The notes under the pieces: generated by a model | Told to the model about the DNA's origin: nothing | The model's input: only the letters and a program-made list of their open reading frames with translations | Databases searched by the model: none | Assembly: GCF_024362325.1 (NCBI RefSeq) | Contig: NZ_CP101497.1 | Coordinates: 496,001 to 560,000, forward strand | DNA from: Microcella humidisoli | Lineage (GTDB): Bacteria > Actinomycetota > Actinomycetes > Actinomycetales > Microbacteriaceae | DNA: 64,000 bases | Reading direction: 5' to 3' | Position numbers and translations under genes: made by a program | In this document: piece after piece, positions 34,405-43,836 of the stretch | Position numbering within the stretch: position 1 is the first letter of the stretch | Layout of the letters: each line of letters starts with the position of its first letter

Positions 34405-36726
34405 CAGATCCGCTCCACCGGCGATCAGGATGTCGCGCGCCGCCCTCGCGAAGTCGTGCGCAACAGCATGACTCCTCGCCGCAGAACCCAACGTCTGACG
34501 ACGGATCGGGTCGGAGATGACGTCATCGATCTCTGCGGCGATGCGATCGGGTCGTGTCGTGACGGGAATCCGCACCACCGAACCGGGCGGGAGCTCGAGT
34601 GCCGACCCGAGTGCCGAGACGATGACGGGAACACCCGCGGCGAAGCAGTCAGCGACCGCGGCCGAGCTCTCGCCCCGCGACGTGGCTCGCAGCTGCACGG
34701 CGACCATCGCCCGTGCCAGCCACGCGTTGTACTGCGCGTCGCTGACGCGTCCGGTCGCGATGACGCGCCCGGCGACGCCGGTGGTTCGAGCGCGCTCCTG
34801 AAGTCGGTCGAGCGTCTGCTGATCGAGGTGGTTCTCCCCCACGAGGGCGAACACGAGATGAGGGTGCCGGGTCGCGGCGAGGAGGAAGGCCTCCCAGACC
34901 TCGACCGATTGCTTGACCGAGCTGAGGATGCCCATCGAGACGACGGCATCGCGCGGGCCTTCGGCGGGGGCGGGCATCGTGCGGTGCGCGAAGGCGACCG
35001 TCTGAACATCAGCGCGATCACCCGGGGCGAGTTCGAGGCGGGCGAGGGAGGCGGCGAAGCGTGAGTGCACGAGCAGGCGATCGACCCGCCGGGCGATCGA
35101 GCGCACGAGGGGGCGGTTGAGGTCGGCGTAGTCGGGCGATCGGTGCGCCGGGTAGCCGGCGTGCTCGATGACGAGGTCGCCCGCCTCGAGCGCCTCGAGC
35201 GCGATCAGGGCATCCACGTCGACGATGTCGGGGCGCCGGGTTCGCGCGAGCCGCAGCACGCCCTGCAGGGCGACGTCGTGCAGCAGGGCCGTACCGCCCC
35301 GATGGCGGCGCGCCTGCGCGAAGACCTCGTAGTGGTACTCGCTGTTGCCGATGCTGTAGACGATGTCGTCGTACTCGCCCTGCGCGGCGCGCACCGCCGG
35401 CAGCGCCGCCGCCGCGAAACAGCGCACTCCCTCGACCTCGATCGGGTCGGCGCCGGCCTGGGCGAAGACATCGACGTCGGCGTGACGCGCCAACTCGGGC
35501 AGCAACCGCGCCGAGTAGTCGGCGACACCGCTCGCAACGGGCGGCATCGGGCTCACGAGCGCGATTCGGCAACGCGGACGGGCCGCGAGCGGTGCGCGCC
35601 GCCGCGGCGCGGCCTCGTCGTAGGCCTGCAAGGTGCGCCCCGCGACGTCGTGCCACGAGTAGCGCTGCGTCGCGGCGAGCTCGAGCAGATCATCGCGCAG
35701 GGCGCCCGGGGTCAGAGCCGCGGCCATGCGATCGGCGATCGAGCGGGCATCCCCGGGATCGAATCGCCCGGCGGGGTCGGGCACGATCTCGACGAGCGAG
35801 GATGTGTCGGCGACGATGCACGGGGCTCCGCAGGCGAGCGCCTCGGCGACGGGCAGGCCGAAACCCTCGAAGAGCGAGGGGAAGACGAACAGGGCCGTCG
35901 ATTGATAGAGCGCGATGAGCACCGCATCGGACACGTAGCCCGTCAGGAGAAAGTCGTCGATGACGCCGAGATCACGGGCGATGTGCTCGAGGTGCTCGCG
36001 CTGCTGCGGCTGCAAGCTGCACACGATCACGAGCTGATGCTGGGCACGCAGCGCTCGCGGAAGCTGGGCGTACCCCTGCAGCAGCCCCTCGAGGTTCTTC
36101 CGGAAGTCCCAGCCGCCGGTGTAGAGCACGAAGCCGGGGCGCACGTCGGGGAGCGCCGCCCGCGCACCGTCGTACGCCACCGACGGGTCGCTCGCCGGAA
36201 CATGGTCGGCCGAGACGCCCGCGCCGATCGTCACGATCCGGCCGGGATCGATGCCGGCGAGGTCGATAGCGTCGCGCGTCGTCGCCCGAGAGATGCTGAG
36301 AACGCGGTCGGCCTGCCGCACGAGCTCGAGCCGTGAACGGTACGCGGCCACCATGTGCCGGCTCGACAGGTACACCTCGGGATACCGCAGGGGGATCAGA
36401 TCGTAGAGCGTCGCAACCGTGGCGCGGTACCGGGCGGGCGCGGGCTCGATGCGCGCGGGCAGTCCGTAGAAGGGTGAGGTGATGTGCAGCACGTCAGCGC
36501 CGTCGCGCACCGCGTGGTCGTCGTCGCGCACGACGCGCCCCGAGTGCAGCAGGTCACGAGCCCCCCGGGGAACCGGGCCATCGGCGGAGAGAACCCACAG
36601 GAGATCGCGATGCGCGCGCGCCGCCTCGGTCGCGACGGCGAGCTGTGCCGTGTAGGTCGGGATGCCCCGCTCGGGATGCGTCGGATCTTGGAGGCAGCGC
36701 AGATCGACGTGCACCGACATCGGCAT
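34378..36726 (-). CDS. Double GT4 glycosyltransferase (two fused GT-B modules)
   Basis: A protein of about 782 residues with two GT-B modules. The first (about 1-370) has RGIPTYTAQLA, YTGGWDFRKNLEGLLQGYAQL and the donor-site E(x7)E in LFEGFGLPVAEALACG. The second (about 390-782) opens with SPMPPVASGVADYSARL and holds SMGILSSVKQS. Its donor region reads RGESSAAVADCFAAGVPVI instead of EGFGLP, so it may use a different donor or be impaired. ATG 36726 overlaps the region just after the upstream coiled-coil gene; ATG 36720 is an alternative. Such fusions often add two successive sugars. Confidence 0.85.
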   Translation of the reverse strand: MPMSVHVDLRCLQDPTHPERGIPTYTAQLAVATEAARAHRDLLWVLSADGPVPRGARDLLHSGRVVRDDDHAVRDGADVLHITSPFYGLPARIEPAPARYRATVATLYDLIPLRYPEVYLSSRHMVAAYRSRLELVRQADRVLSISRATTRDAIDLAGIDPGRIVTIGAGVSADHVPASDPSVAYDGARAALPDVRPGFVLYTGGWDFRKNLEGLLQGYAQLPRALRAQHQLVIVCSLQPQQREHLEHIARDLGVIDDFLLTGYVSDAVLIALYQSTALFVFPSLFEGFGLPVAEALACGAPCIVADTSSLVEIVPDPAGRFDPGDARSIADRMAAALTPGALRDDLLELAATQRYSWHDVAGRTLQAYDEAAPRRRAPLAARPRCRIALVSPMPPVASGVADYSARLLPELARHADVDVFAQAGADPIEVEGVRCFAAAALPAVRAAQGEYDDIVYSIGNSEYHYEVFAQARRHRGGTALLHDVALQGVLRLARTRRPDIVDVDALIALEALEAGDLVIEHAGYPAHRSPDYADLNRPLVRSIARRVDRLLVHSRFAASLARLELAPGDRADVQTVAFAHRTMPAPAEGPRDAVVSMGILSSVKQSVEVWEAFLLAATRHPHLVFALVGENHLDQQTLDRLQERARTTGVAGRVIATGRVSDAQYNAWLARAMVAVQLRATSRGESSAAVADCFAAGVPVIVSALGSALELPPGSVVRIPVTTRPDRIAAEIDDVISDPIRRQTLGSAARSHAVAHDFARAARDILIAGGADLSGVVSRTG

Positions 36727-36727
36727 C

Positions 36728-37012
36728 TCAGCGGCCGTCGGCGGACGACCCGAGATCGGCCGGAGTCGGCGAGGCCTGCGCGGCGGAGCGCACCTCATCG
36801 CGCAAGCGGGCCACGGACTCGCCGAGCACCTGCACCGAGTCGAGGAGCGCCTGATTCACCTCGCGCACCTCGGCGAGCTCGCGCTCCAGGCGGGCGGCGG
36901 ACTGCGCCTCGACGAGGCTCTCGACGCGAGCGAGGTGGTCGTGCACCGCGGCGAACCGACGGTTGATGTACCCGCGGAAGGGAGCGCTGATGCGCCGCAC
37001 GAACGATGCCAC
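36728..37012 (-). CDS. Small coiled-coil protein in a glycosyltransferase operon
   Basis: A 94-residue protein of unknown family. A basic amphipathic start (SFVRRISAPFRGYINRRFAA) is followed by a predicted coiled coil from about residue 25 to 80 (heptad LARVESL, AQSAARLERELAEV). GTG 37012 is supported by gaggagg five bases upstream. It lies immediately before the double glycosyltransferase and resembles in size and plan the protein at 53041. Such proteins may scaffold glycosyltransferases, which is inference. Confidence 0.7.
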   Translation of the reverse strand: MASFVRRISAPFRGYINRRFAAVHDHLARVESLVEAQSAARLERELAEVREVNQALLDSVQVLGESVARLRDEVRSAAQASPTPADLGSSADGR

Positions 37013-37117
37013 CGGGTCCTCCTCGGGGTGCGACGGGGTCAGGGGGAGGCTCGCACCCGCGGCGCATCGCGGTGCGCCGAGAGAATCGTCCCACACCGCC
37101 GATCAGCGGCGCGCCGG

Positions 37118-37123
37118 TAGGCT
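37118..37123 (+). promoter_or_regulatory. -10 element of leaderless O-antigen-ligase-like mRNA
   Basis: TAGGCT ends seven bases before ATG 37131. Confidence 0.6.
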
Positions 37124-37130
37124 GACGGTC

Positions 37131-38426
37131 ATGTCCTGGCTCCGCGACCGGCGCGTGGCCCTCGCCGCAGTCACGTTCTTCACGCTGCTCGCGGGAGACG
37201 CCTGGCGCTACTCAATCAGCTGGTACGGCTGGGGTGTCGTCGTGGCCCTCATCATCGCAGGGTGGGTCGCCATCGCGATCGGTCAGCGTGTCGACCTGCG
37301 GCGCATCCCGATCGCGCTGGGGGTGTTCGCCGGGGTCGTGACCCTGTCGATCGTGTGGTCGGCGTACCCCTCCGCCTCAGCGATCGGCATCCCGCTCACC
37401 CTCGCCACGATGCTCGTCGGGGTCGTGCTCGCGCACACGGTGCCGCTCGACCAGGTGCTGCGCGCGCTCGGCGTGGCCCTGCGGTGGATCCTCGGTCTCT
37501 CGCTCGCCTTCGAGCTCGTCGTCGCGGCCGTGCTGCAGCGGCCCGTGCTGCCGCTCTGGGTCGACTACGACGAACCCGTGCCGCGCGCCTTCTACTGGTC
37601 GCGCGCGCTGCTCTTCGAGGGCGGCCGCATCCAGGGCATCCCCGGCAACGCGAATCTGCTCGCCTTCGCGGCGCTGCTCGGCGTCATCGTGTTCGGCATC
37701 CAGCTCGCCGAGCGGCGGGTCGGGCGGGCGGCGGGTTGGGGCTGGCTCGGCGCCGCCGTGCTCACCCTCGGTCTCACCCGCTCGTCGACCGTCATCGTGT
37801 GCGCCGTCGGCGCGGCTGCGGTGCTCGTCATCGTGCTGCTCGCGCGCCGCTTCTCGCTGCGCGGCCAGCTCGTCGTCTACGGCGTCGCGACGGGCGTCGT
37901 CGCGGGCATCGTGGCCGCCGCGATCGCGGGCCGTGAGACCCTGCTGGCTCTGCTGGGGCGCAGCGACGACCTCACCGGGCGGCTCGACATCTGGGCCGCC
38001 GTCATCGAGCTGGCACAGCAGCGTCCCGTTCTCGGCTGGGGCTGGGTCAGCTACTGGGCTCCCTGGGTCGAGCCCTTCGACGACCTCGCGGTCATCCGCG
38101 GCGTCGCCTACCTGCAGGCGCACAACGCCTGGCTCGATGTGTGGCTGCAGCTGGGCGTCGTCGGGGTGGTCGTGTTCGGCATCCTCGTGATCACGACGGG
38201 CGTGCGCACGCTCGCCTGGTCGGTCGACTCCCCCCGTGACAGCACCGAGACCCCGACGCTGCGCCTGCTGCCGGCGCTGCTGCTCGCGGTGCTGCTCGTG
38301 CACAGTCTCGCCGAGTCACGGCTGCTCATCGAGGCCGGCATGGTCCTGCTGGTCTGGCTCGCGGTCGCCTCGCGCGGGCATCGCACGATGCACCGGGCCG
38401 CCGTCACCGCCGCGAGGGCGCGATGA
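37131..38426 (+). CDS. O-antigen ligase/polymerase-like membrane protein (first paralogue)
   Basis: A 431-residue polytopic protein with about eleven helices and the Wzy_C/WaaL-type large periplasmic loop. The loop contains RSDDLTGRLDIWAAVIELA, then PVLGWGWVSYW and QAHNAWLDVWLQLG, whose R and H residues are those associated with lipid-linked glycan transfer. It is likely to polymerise or ligate a surface glycan. ATG 37131 is chosen because TAGGCT lies seven bases upstream. The stop overlaps the next start by ATGA. Confidence 0.88.
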   Translation: MSWLRDRRVALAAVTFFTLLAGDAWRYSISWYGWGVVVALIIAGWVAIAIGQRVDLRRIPIALGVFAGVVTLSIVWSAYPSASAIGIPLTLATMLVGVVLAHTVPLDQVLRALGVALRWILGLSLAFELVVAAVLQRPVLPLWVDYDEPVPRAFYWSRALLFEGGRIQGIPGNANLLAFAALLGVIVFGIQLAERRVGRAAGWGWLGAAVLTLGLTRSSTVIVCAVGAAAVLVIVLLARRFSLRGQLVVYGVATGVVAGIVAAAIAGRETLLALLGRSDDLTGRLDIWAAVIELAQQRPVLGWGWVSYWAPWVEPFDDLAVIRGVAYLQAHNAWLDVWLQLGVVGVVVFGILVITTGVRTLAWSVDSPRDSTETPTLRLLPALLLAVLLVHSLAESRLLIEAGMVLLVWLAVASRGHRTMHRAAVTAARAR

Positions 38427-39685
38427 AGCCGGATGCCCTGGCCGCCGCTCGCACCCTGCTCGGGTCGCCCCGCGTCACCCAGGCGCTGACCGAGGCCATC
38501 GTCGGCGTCGCCCTCGTAACGCACGCCGTGCGCGCGCTTGTCGGGTGGCCGGGAACGATCGCGATCATCGCCGCGCTCGTCGTGCTCGCCTCGGCGTCGC
38601 TCGCGAGCCAGCCCGAGCGCACGGAGTGGCGGGGCGTACTGCCGCTCTCGCTGCTCGCCCTGTTCTCGCTGCTCACCGTCAGCATCATCTGGAGCCAGTA
38701 CACGTGGGCAACCGTGGGGGGCATCGCCTACGCCCTCGCCTTCGGGTTCCTCGGGGTGTACATCGCCCTCGTTCGCGACCTCATCCAGCTCGTGCGCGCC
38801 GTGGGAAACGCGCTCCGCGTGATCCTCACCGCATCCTTCGTGCTCGAGATCCTCAGCGGCGTGATCCTCGACACGCCCTTCACCTGGATCGGCATCACGG
38901 GCGATCTGGCGCTCGGGGGCCCCGTGCAGGGGCTCGCGGGCACGCGCAACGCCCTGGGCTTCCTCGGCGCGCTCGCAGTGCTGAGCTTCTGGATCGAGTT
39001 CCGCACGCGCTCGGTGTCGCGGGCGCTCACGGCCTACTCGCTCACGCTCGCGGCCGCCACGATCGTGCTCGCGCGCTCCCCCGTCTCCCTGCTCGTCCTG
39101 CTCGCCGTGCTCGTCACCGGCCTCGCGCTCGTCGTCATCCGTCGCCAGCAGCCCCTCGCCCGTCGCGCGACGCAGAGCGCGCTGCTCGTGGCCGCCGCGG
39201 TGTTCGCGCTCATCGCGTGGGTCTTCCGCAGCGCGCTCATCTCGGTCGTGGATGCCGCGGCCGACGTCGCGGTGCGCACGAGCGTGTGGGGCTCGGTGCG
39301 TGCGCTCATCGACCAGCAGCCGGTGCTCGGCTGGGGCTGGGTGGGGCCCTGGCCCACGGAGGTCTACCCCTTCTCGAGCGTGCGGTCGAGCAGCGGGTTC
39401 CAGCCCGATTCCGCGCTCAACGCCTACGGCGACATCTGGCTGCAGCTCGGGCTCGCGGGGCTCATCGTGCTCGTCGCCGCGCTCGGGCTCGCGTTCGTGC
39501 GGGCCTGGCTGGTCGCGAGCGACCGCCGCAGCACCGTGTACGTGTGGCCGGCGCTCACGCTCGTGCTGCTCGCGACGACGAGCATGACCGAGAGCTACCT
39601 GCTGTTCGAGGGCGGACTCCTGCTGTTCGTCACGAGCGCTTTCGCGGCGGCGCGCAACCGCTCGTGGCGCCGCCGCCTCGACTGA
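38423..39685 (+). CDS. O-antigen ligase/polymerase-like membrane protein (second paralogue)
   Basis: A 420-residue homologue of the preceding protein with the same helix pattern and loop landmarks: RTSVWGSVRALIDQQPVLG, GWGWVGPW and LNAYGDIWLQLGLAGL. The histidine of the first copy's QAHNAW block is replaced (SALNAYGDIW), so specificity or activity may differ. The genes overlap by ATGA, which fits two partners made in equal amount, for example a polymerase and a ligase. A pyruvyltransferase follows. Confidence 0.87.
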   Translation: MKPDALAAARTLLGSPRVTQALTEAIVGVALVTHAVRALVGWPGTIAIIAALVVLASASLASQPERTEWRGVLPLSLLALFSLLTVSIIWSQYTWATVGGIAYALAFGFLGVYIALVRDLIQLVRAVGNALRVILTASFVLEILSGVILDTPFTWIGITGDLALGGPVQGLAGTRNALGFLGALAVLSFWIEFRTRSVSRALTAYSLTLAAATIVLARSPVSLLVLLAVLVTGLALVVIRRQQPLARRATQSALLVAAAVFALIAWVFRSALISVVDAAADVAVRTSVWGSVRALIDQQPVLGWGWVGPWPTEVYPFSSVRSSSGFQPDSALNAYGDIWLQLGLAGLIVLVAALGLAFVRAWLVASDRRSTVYVWPALTLVLLATTSMTESYLLFEGGLLLFVTSAFAAARNRSWRRRLD

Positions 39686-39712
39686 TCGCGACCGCGTGGC
39701 ACGATGGAGTCC

Positions 39713-41197
39713 ATGCCGTTGTCGCCGCGTCGCCACATCCTGCTCGTCGGCGACGTCGGGGCGAGCAGCACGCTGCACGTCGGCGATGAGGCGATGGCCG
39801 AAGCGGCGATCGCGCAGCTGCGCCGGCGGCTCGAGGCCGACCTCGTACTCCTCTCGCGCGACCCGCGCGACACACGGCACCGGTACGGGGTCGAGAGCGT
39901 CGAACGCATCGGCTTCGCGGGGCTCGCCCACGACGCGGTGATGCGCCGCCACGACCGCGTGCTGGCCCTGCTCGCCGGCGACGACGACGCCCTGCCCACC
40001 GACGACCCGGCCCGCGGGGTCATCGACGCCGTCGCGGCCGCCGACGGCGTGCTCATCACGGGCGGCGGCAACATCACGACCCTCTATGCCGAGCACCTCG
40101 CCGAGCGCTCGGCCGTCGGCGCGATGGCCGCGCACCATGGCATCCCGCTCGTGATCGGCGGGCAGAGTCTCGGCCCGCGTTTCGACGACGGCGACGCCGC
40201 GCTCGTCGCCACGCTGCTCGAGGGGGCGCGCCTCGCGGCCGCGCGCGAACCCGGCTCGTTCGCCCTCGCACGCTCGCTCGCCCCGCACGCCACCGTCGTC
40301 GAAACGGGTGACGACGCCACGCTGCTCGGCACCGCCGATGAGCCCGACACGGCGGTCGCCCGCCGGCACGGGCTCGAGCCGGGCGGCTTCGTTGCCGTGA
40401 GCTTCTCGCCCGCGGCGGGCACCCTGGGCTATCGCCAGCTGCTCGACGACCTGCGCGGTCTCGTCACCGCGATCGCGCGCGCCTCAGGGCTGCCGGTCGT
40501 GCTGCTGCGCCACGAGGGCTCGATCGATCCGGCGCGGTCGCTGGCCGACGACGCCATCGCCGATGCCCTGGCCGACCTCGACGGCGTGAGCTCGATCCCC
40601 GTGCAGGATGCCCGCACGACCGCTGCACTGACCCGCGCCGCCGCGTTGTGCGTCACGAGCCGCTACCACGGCGCGGTGTTCGCCCTGGCGGGCGGCGTGC
40701 CCTGCGTCGCCCTCTGGCCCGAGCTCTACTCGCAGCAGAAGATGCAGGGCCTGCTCGCGCACCACGGCCTCTCGACCTGGTGCGCACCGCTCACGGCCCT
40801 CGGCACGGGGCACGCCGTCCGACTCGTCGAGGCGGCGTGGGCCGAGCGCGGCACGATCGCCGCGCACCTCTCGCGATCGCGGCCCGCGGCGGTCGCACAC
40901 GCCGAATCGTGGTGGGATGCGGTGGCCGCGGTGTTCGCCGGCCGCGACCCCGACATCCCTGGTGCGTACCCCGCGCCCGCCGAGCTGCCGGTCGCGGCGC
41001 CGCTGCGCGACGAACTCGCACGGCTCTCTGCGCTGACGCTGCTCGTCGAGCAGTCCGGAGCCGCCCCCGAGCCCGACCCCGTCGACTGGCGCACGCGCGC
41101 CCTCGAGCTCGAGCGCAGCACGTCGTGGCGCATCACGGCGCCGCTGCGCGCCGTGATGGCGCGGCGTCCCGGGCGCCGGCCGGCACCGCCCCGCTAG
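39713..41197 (+). CDS. Polysaccharide pyruvyl transferase family protein (first copy)
   Basis: A 494-residue CsaB-type ketal pyruvyltransferase homologue, which adds pyruvate from phosphoenolpyruvate to a glycan. Visible blocks are LLVGDVGASSTLHVGDEAM, GVLITGGGNITTLYAEHL, IPLVIGGQSLGP and TSRYHGAVFALAGGVPCVAL, the last with the conserved arginine-histidine pair. The C terminus ends STSWRITAPLRAVMARR, the tail shared with the GT2 at 33310. ATG 39713 is preferred over ATG 39704 because a CACGAT -10 ends seven bases before it. Its stop overlaps the convergent ABC gene by four bases. Confidence 0.85.
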   Translation: MPLSPRRHILLVGDVGASSTLHVGDEAMAEAAIAQLRRRLEADLVLLSRDPRDTRHRYGVESVERIGFAGLAHDAVMRRHDRVLALLAGDDDALPTDDPARGVIDAVAAADGVLITGGGNITTLYAEHLAERSAVGAMAAHHGIPLVIGGQSLGPRFDDGDAALVATLLEGARLAAAREPGSFALARSLAPHATVVETGDDATLLGTADEPDTAVARRHGLEPGGFVAVSFSPAAGTLGYRQLLDDLRGLVTAIARASGLPVVLLRHEGSIDPARSLADDAIADALADLDGVSSIPVQDARTTAALTRAAALCVTSRYHGAVFALAGGVPCVALWPELYSQQKMQGLLAHHGLSTWCAPLTALGTGHAVRLVEAAWAERGTIAAHLSRSRPAAVAHAESWWDAVAAVFAGRDPDIPGAYPAPAELPVAAPLRDELARLSALTLLVEQSGAAPEPDPVDWRTRALELERSTSWRITAPLRAVMARRPGRRPAPPR

Positions 41198-41928
41198 AAC
41201 GAGCTGCGCAGCGCGGCGATGCCGCCCGTGGTGTCGCCGTCGAAGACGACGCGACCGTGCGAGAGCACGATGGCGCGGTCGCAGACGCGCGTCACCTGAT
41301 CGGCCGAGTGGCTCACGAACAGGATCGTGCGCCCTTCCTGCTGGAACTCACGGATCTTGTCCATGCACTTCTTTTGGAACCGTTCGTCGCCGACGGCGAG
41401 CACCTCGTCGACGAGCAGCAGGTCGGGGTCGACGTGCACGGCGATCGCGAAGGCGAGCCGCACGTACATGCCCGACGAGTAGAACTTCACCTGCGTGTCG
41501 ATGAAGTCGTGCACTTCGGCGAAGTCGACGATCGAGTCGAAGTAGCGGTCGGTCTGCTTGCGCGAGAGGCCGAGGATCGAGCCGTTGAGGTACACGTTCT
41601 CGCGCCCCGTGAGGTCGGGGTGGAAGCCCGCGCCCAGCTCGAGCAGGGCGGCGACGCGGCCGCGGCGCTCGACGGCGCCGCGCGTGGGCTCGATGATGCC
41701 GCCGATGACCTTGAGCAGGGTGCTCTTGCCCGAGCCGTTCGCGCCGAGCAGGCCGACCGAGGCGCCGATCGGCACCTCGAACGACACCTCGTCGAGCGCC
41801 CAGAAGTCGTCTTTGTGCTGGTTCGAGCGGCCGAAGTTGACGAGGCGCTCTTTGAGCGACTTCTCCTTGCGAATGACGAAGCGCTTGGCGACGCCGTCGA
41901 CGCGCACGATCGTGGATGCGGTGGCCAT
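41194..41928 (-). CDS. Polysaccharide ABC transporter, ATP-binding subunit (short Wzt/TagH type)
   Basis: A 244-residue ABC ATPase. Walker A is GANGSGKST (62-70), the signature is YSSGMYVRLAFA (150-161), and Walker B is DLLLVDEVLA (169-178). The insert LKERLVNFGRSNQHKDDFWAL is typical of polysaccharide/teichoic-acid exporters. It ends just after the ATPase domain, without the C-terminal carbohydrate-binding domain of long Wzt proteins, so substrate choice must lie elsewhere. Its start overlaps the stop of the permease gene. It is the last gene of a six-gene operon. Confidence 0.92.
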   Translation of the reverse strand: MATASTIVRVDGVAKRFVIRKEKSLKERLVNFGRSNQHKDDFWALDEVSFEVPIGASVGLLGANGSGKSTLLKVIGGIIEPTRGAVERRGRVAALLELGAGFHPDLTGRENVYLNGSILGLSRKQTDRYFDSIVDFAEVHDFIDTQVKFYSSGMYVRLAFAIAVHVDPDLLLVDEVLAVGDERFQKKCMDKIREFQQEGRTILFVSHSADQVTRVCDRAIVLSHGRVVFDGDTTGGIAALRSSF

Positions 41929-42872
41929 CAGATCTCCTGTGCGAAGTTGCCCTGCAGGCGCGAGAACACTCGCTGCGCCACGACGACGAGCACGAGGCCG
42001 ACGACGAAGGTGATGAGCAGTCGCAGGTCGAGGTCGGCGGGCCACGGCTGGGGCGGCACGGTGACGCCGCCGAGCACGCGCTCCTCGGAGCCGGCGGCCC
42101 AGATTCCCCGCTGGAACGCCAGGATCGCGGTCGACATCGGGTTGATGAGGTACGTGCTCTCGAGCCACGGCAGATCAGAGCGCTCGCCCGCCTCGACGAC
42201 GAACGACCACGAGTACACGATCGGGGAGGCCCAGAAGAAGACCAGCAGCCCGACCTCGACGAGGTACTGGATATCGCGGAGGTACACGTTGACGGCCGAG
42301 AGCAGGAGGGCCAGCGCGACGCCGTAGACGGCGGCGATCGCGACGGCGACGGGGATGTAGAGCAGGTTCCACGAGATCGGGAACTGGCCGAGCGCGACGA
42401 CGGCGACGATCAGGATGAGGAACTGCACGCCGAAGTTCACGAACGCCGACCCGGTCGCGGCGAGCGGGAAGATCTCGCGCGGCAGGTAGACCTTCTTGAT
42501 GAGGCCGGCGTTCGAGAGGATCGACTGGGTGCCGGTGACGACGATCTCGCTGTACAGGGCCCAGAGCGTGAGCCCGGCATACACGAAGATCGCGAAGTCG
42601 GGAATGGCGCGCGCGGCACCGAGGAACTGGCCGATCGCCACGAAGTAGATGAGCAGCATCGTGAGCGGCTTGATGAGGCTCCACAGGAACCCCAGCGAGC
42701 TGTCTTTGTAGCGGGCCTTGAGCTCGCGGCGCACGAGCAGGCCCAGCAGCTCGCGGCGCGCGATGACGTCGCGGATGGCGCGCCAGAGCCCGGCGAAGAC
42801 CCCGACCCGCCCGGCGACGGTGCGCTCGAACGGCAGGGCCTCGACGTGCGCGACCCGCTGCGCCTTATCCAA
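41928..42872 (-). CDS. Polysaccharide ABC transporter, permease subunit (Wzm/TagG type)
   Basis: A 314-residue ABC2-type permease with six helices. The cytoplasmic start is followed by ELLGLLVRRELKARYKDSSLG, the coupling-helix motif of Wzm/TagG. Later segments are FVYAGLTLWALYSEIV and YLRDIQYLVEVGLLVFFWASPIVY. It moves an undecaprenyl-linked glycan or finished polymer across the membrane with the ATPase encoded downstream. It overlaps the GT2 gene upstream by eight bases. Confidence 0.92.
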   Translation of the reverse strand: MDKAQRVAHVEALPFERTVAGRVGVFAGLWRAIRDVIARRELLGLLVRRELKARYKDSSLGFLWSLIKPLTMLLIYFVAIGQFLGAARAIPDFAIFVYAGLTLWALYSEIVVTGTQSILSNAGLIKKVYLPREIFPLAATGSAFVNFGVQFLILIVAVVALGQFPISWNLLYIPVAVAIAAVYGVALALLLSAVNVYLRDIQYLVEVGLLVFFWASPIVYSWSFVVEAGERSDLPWLESTYLINPMSTAILAFQRGIWAAGSEERVLGGVTVPPQPWPADLDLRLLITFVVGLVLVVVAQRVFSRLQGNFAQEI

Positions 42873-43836
42873 TCGAGGTTCCGGTGCGAACGATGCCGTA
42901 CTGCATCTCTTTCAAGCGTTCGAGCGACTCTTCCGCCAGCACGCGGTTGGTGCGCTGGAGGTCGGCGAGCACGCCGAGCGCGAACGAGAGCAGTGAGCCG
43001 ATGAGCAGCGCGACACCGAGGATGAGCGACTGCAGGTGCTGGCCGGCGTCGTCGCCGAAGACCCAGATGAGGATGAGGTAGCGAACGAAGGGCACCATCG
43101 CCCCGATGAACATGAACGAGCCGATGACCGCGAAGAACGCGAAGGGCTTGAACATGATGTAGCTGCGCAGGATGGCCTGGGCCGACTTCGTGACGTGCTG
43201 CCCCATGCTCGAGAACAGCCGGGACTCGCGCGTCTTCGGGTTGGTGTCGATGGGCACGCTGCCGATGCGCAGACGCTTGTTGCCCGCCTGGATGATCGTC
43301 TCCATGCAGTAGCTGAACTGCGTGACGATGTTGAGCTTGATGAGCGCGTCGCGCGAGTAGGCGCGGAACCCGCTCGCGGCATCGGGCAGGTCGGTGCTCG
43401 CCGCGAGGTTCACGACCGTGCTGCCGAGCTTCTGCAGGCGCTTCTTGAACCACGAGAAGTGCTCGATCGTGTGCGTCTGCCGGTCGCCGATGACGATGTC
43501 GGCCTCACCGGCCACGATCGGGGCGACGAGGTCGGGGATCCGGTCTTGCGGGTACTGGTTGTCGCCATCGGTGTTGACGATGATGTCGGCGCCGTTGAGC
43601 AGGGCGTAGTGAACGCCGTCGCGGAACGAGCGGGCGAGCCCCATGTTGCGCACGTGGTGCACGAAGTGCTCGACCCCGAGCTCGCGCGCCACCTCGACGG
43701 TGCGGTCGGTCGATCCGTCATCGATGATAAGGATGTGGATCTCGTCGATGCCGTCGATCTGCTTCGGGATGGTGGCGAGCACCGAGGGAAGTGTCTGCTC
43801 CTCGTTGAGACACGGAACCTGCACGAACAGCTTCAT
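42865..43836 (-). CDS. GT2 glycosyltransferase with two C-terminal membrane helices (Dpm1/GtrB-like)
   Basis: A 323-residue polyprenyl-phosphate glycosyltransferase homologue. The GT-A domain has VPCLNEEQTLPSVLATIP, ILIIDDGSTDRT, NMGLARSFRDG and the metal-binding NTDGDNQYP. Two C-terminal helices (about 235-300) place it with GtrB/Dpm1-like enzymes that make lipid-linked monosaccharides. It is coupled to the upstream GT4 by ATGA (43833-43836) and to the permease by an eight-base overlap. Confidence 0.9.
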   Translation of the reverse strand: MKLFVQVPCLNEEQTLPSVLATIPKQIDGIDEIHILIIDDGSTDRTVEVARELGVEHFVHHVRNMGLARSFRDGVHYALLNGADIIVNTDGDNQYPQDRIPDLVAPIVAGEADIVIGDRQTHTIEHFSWFKKRLQKLGSTVVNLAASTDLPDAASGFRAYSRDALIKLNIVTQFSYCMETIIQAGNKRLRIGSVPIDTNPKTRESRLFSSMGQHVTKSAQAILRSYIMFKPFAFFAVIGSFMFIGAMVPFVRYLILIWVFGDDAGQHLQSLILGVALLIGSLLSFALGVLADLQRTNRVLAEESLERLKEMQYGIVRTGTSIG

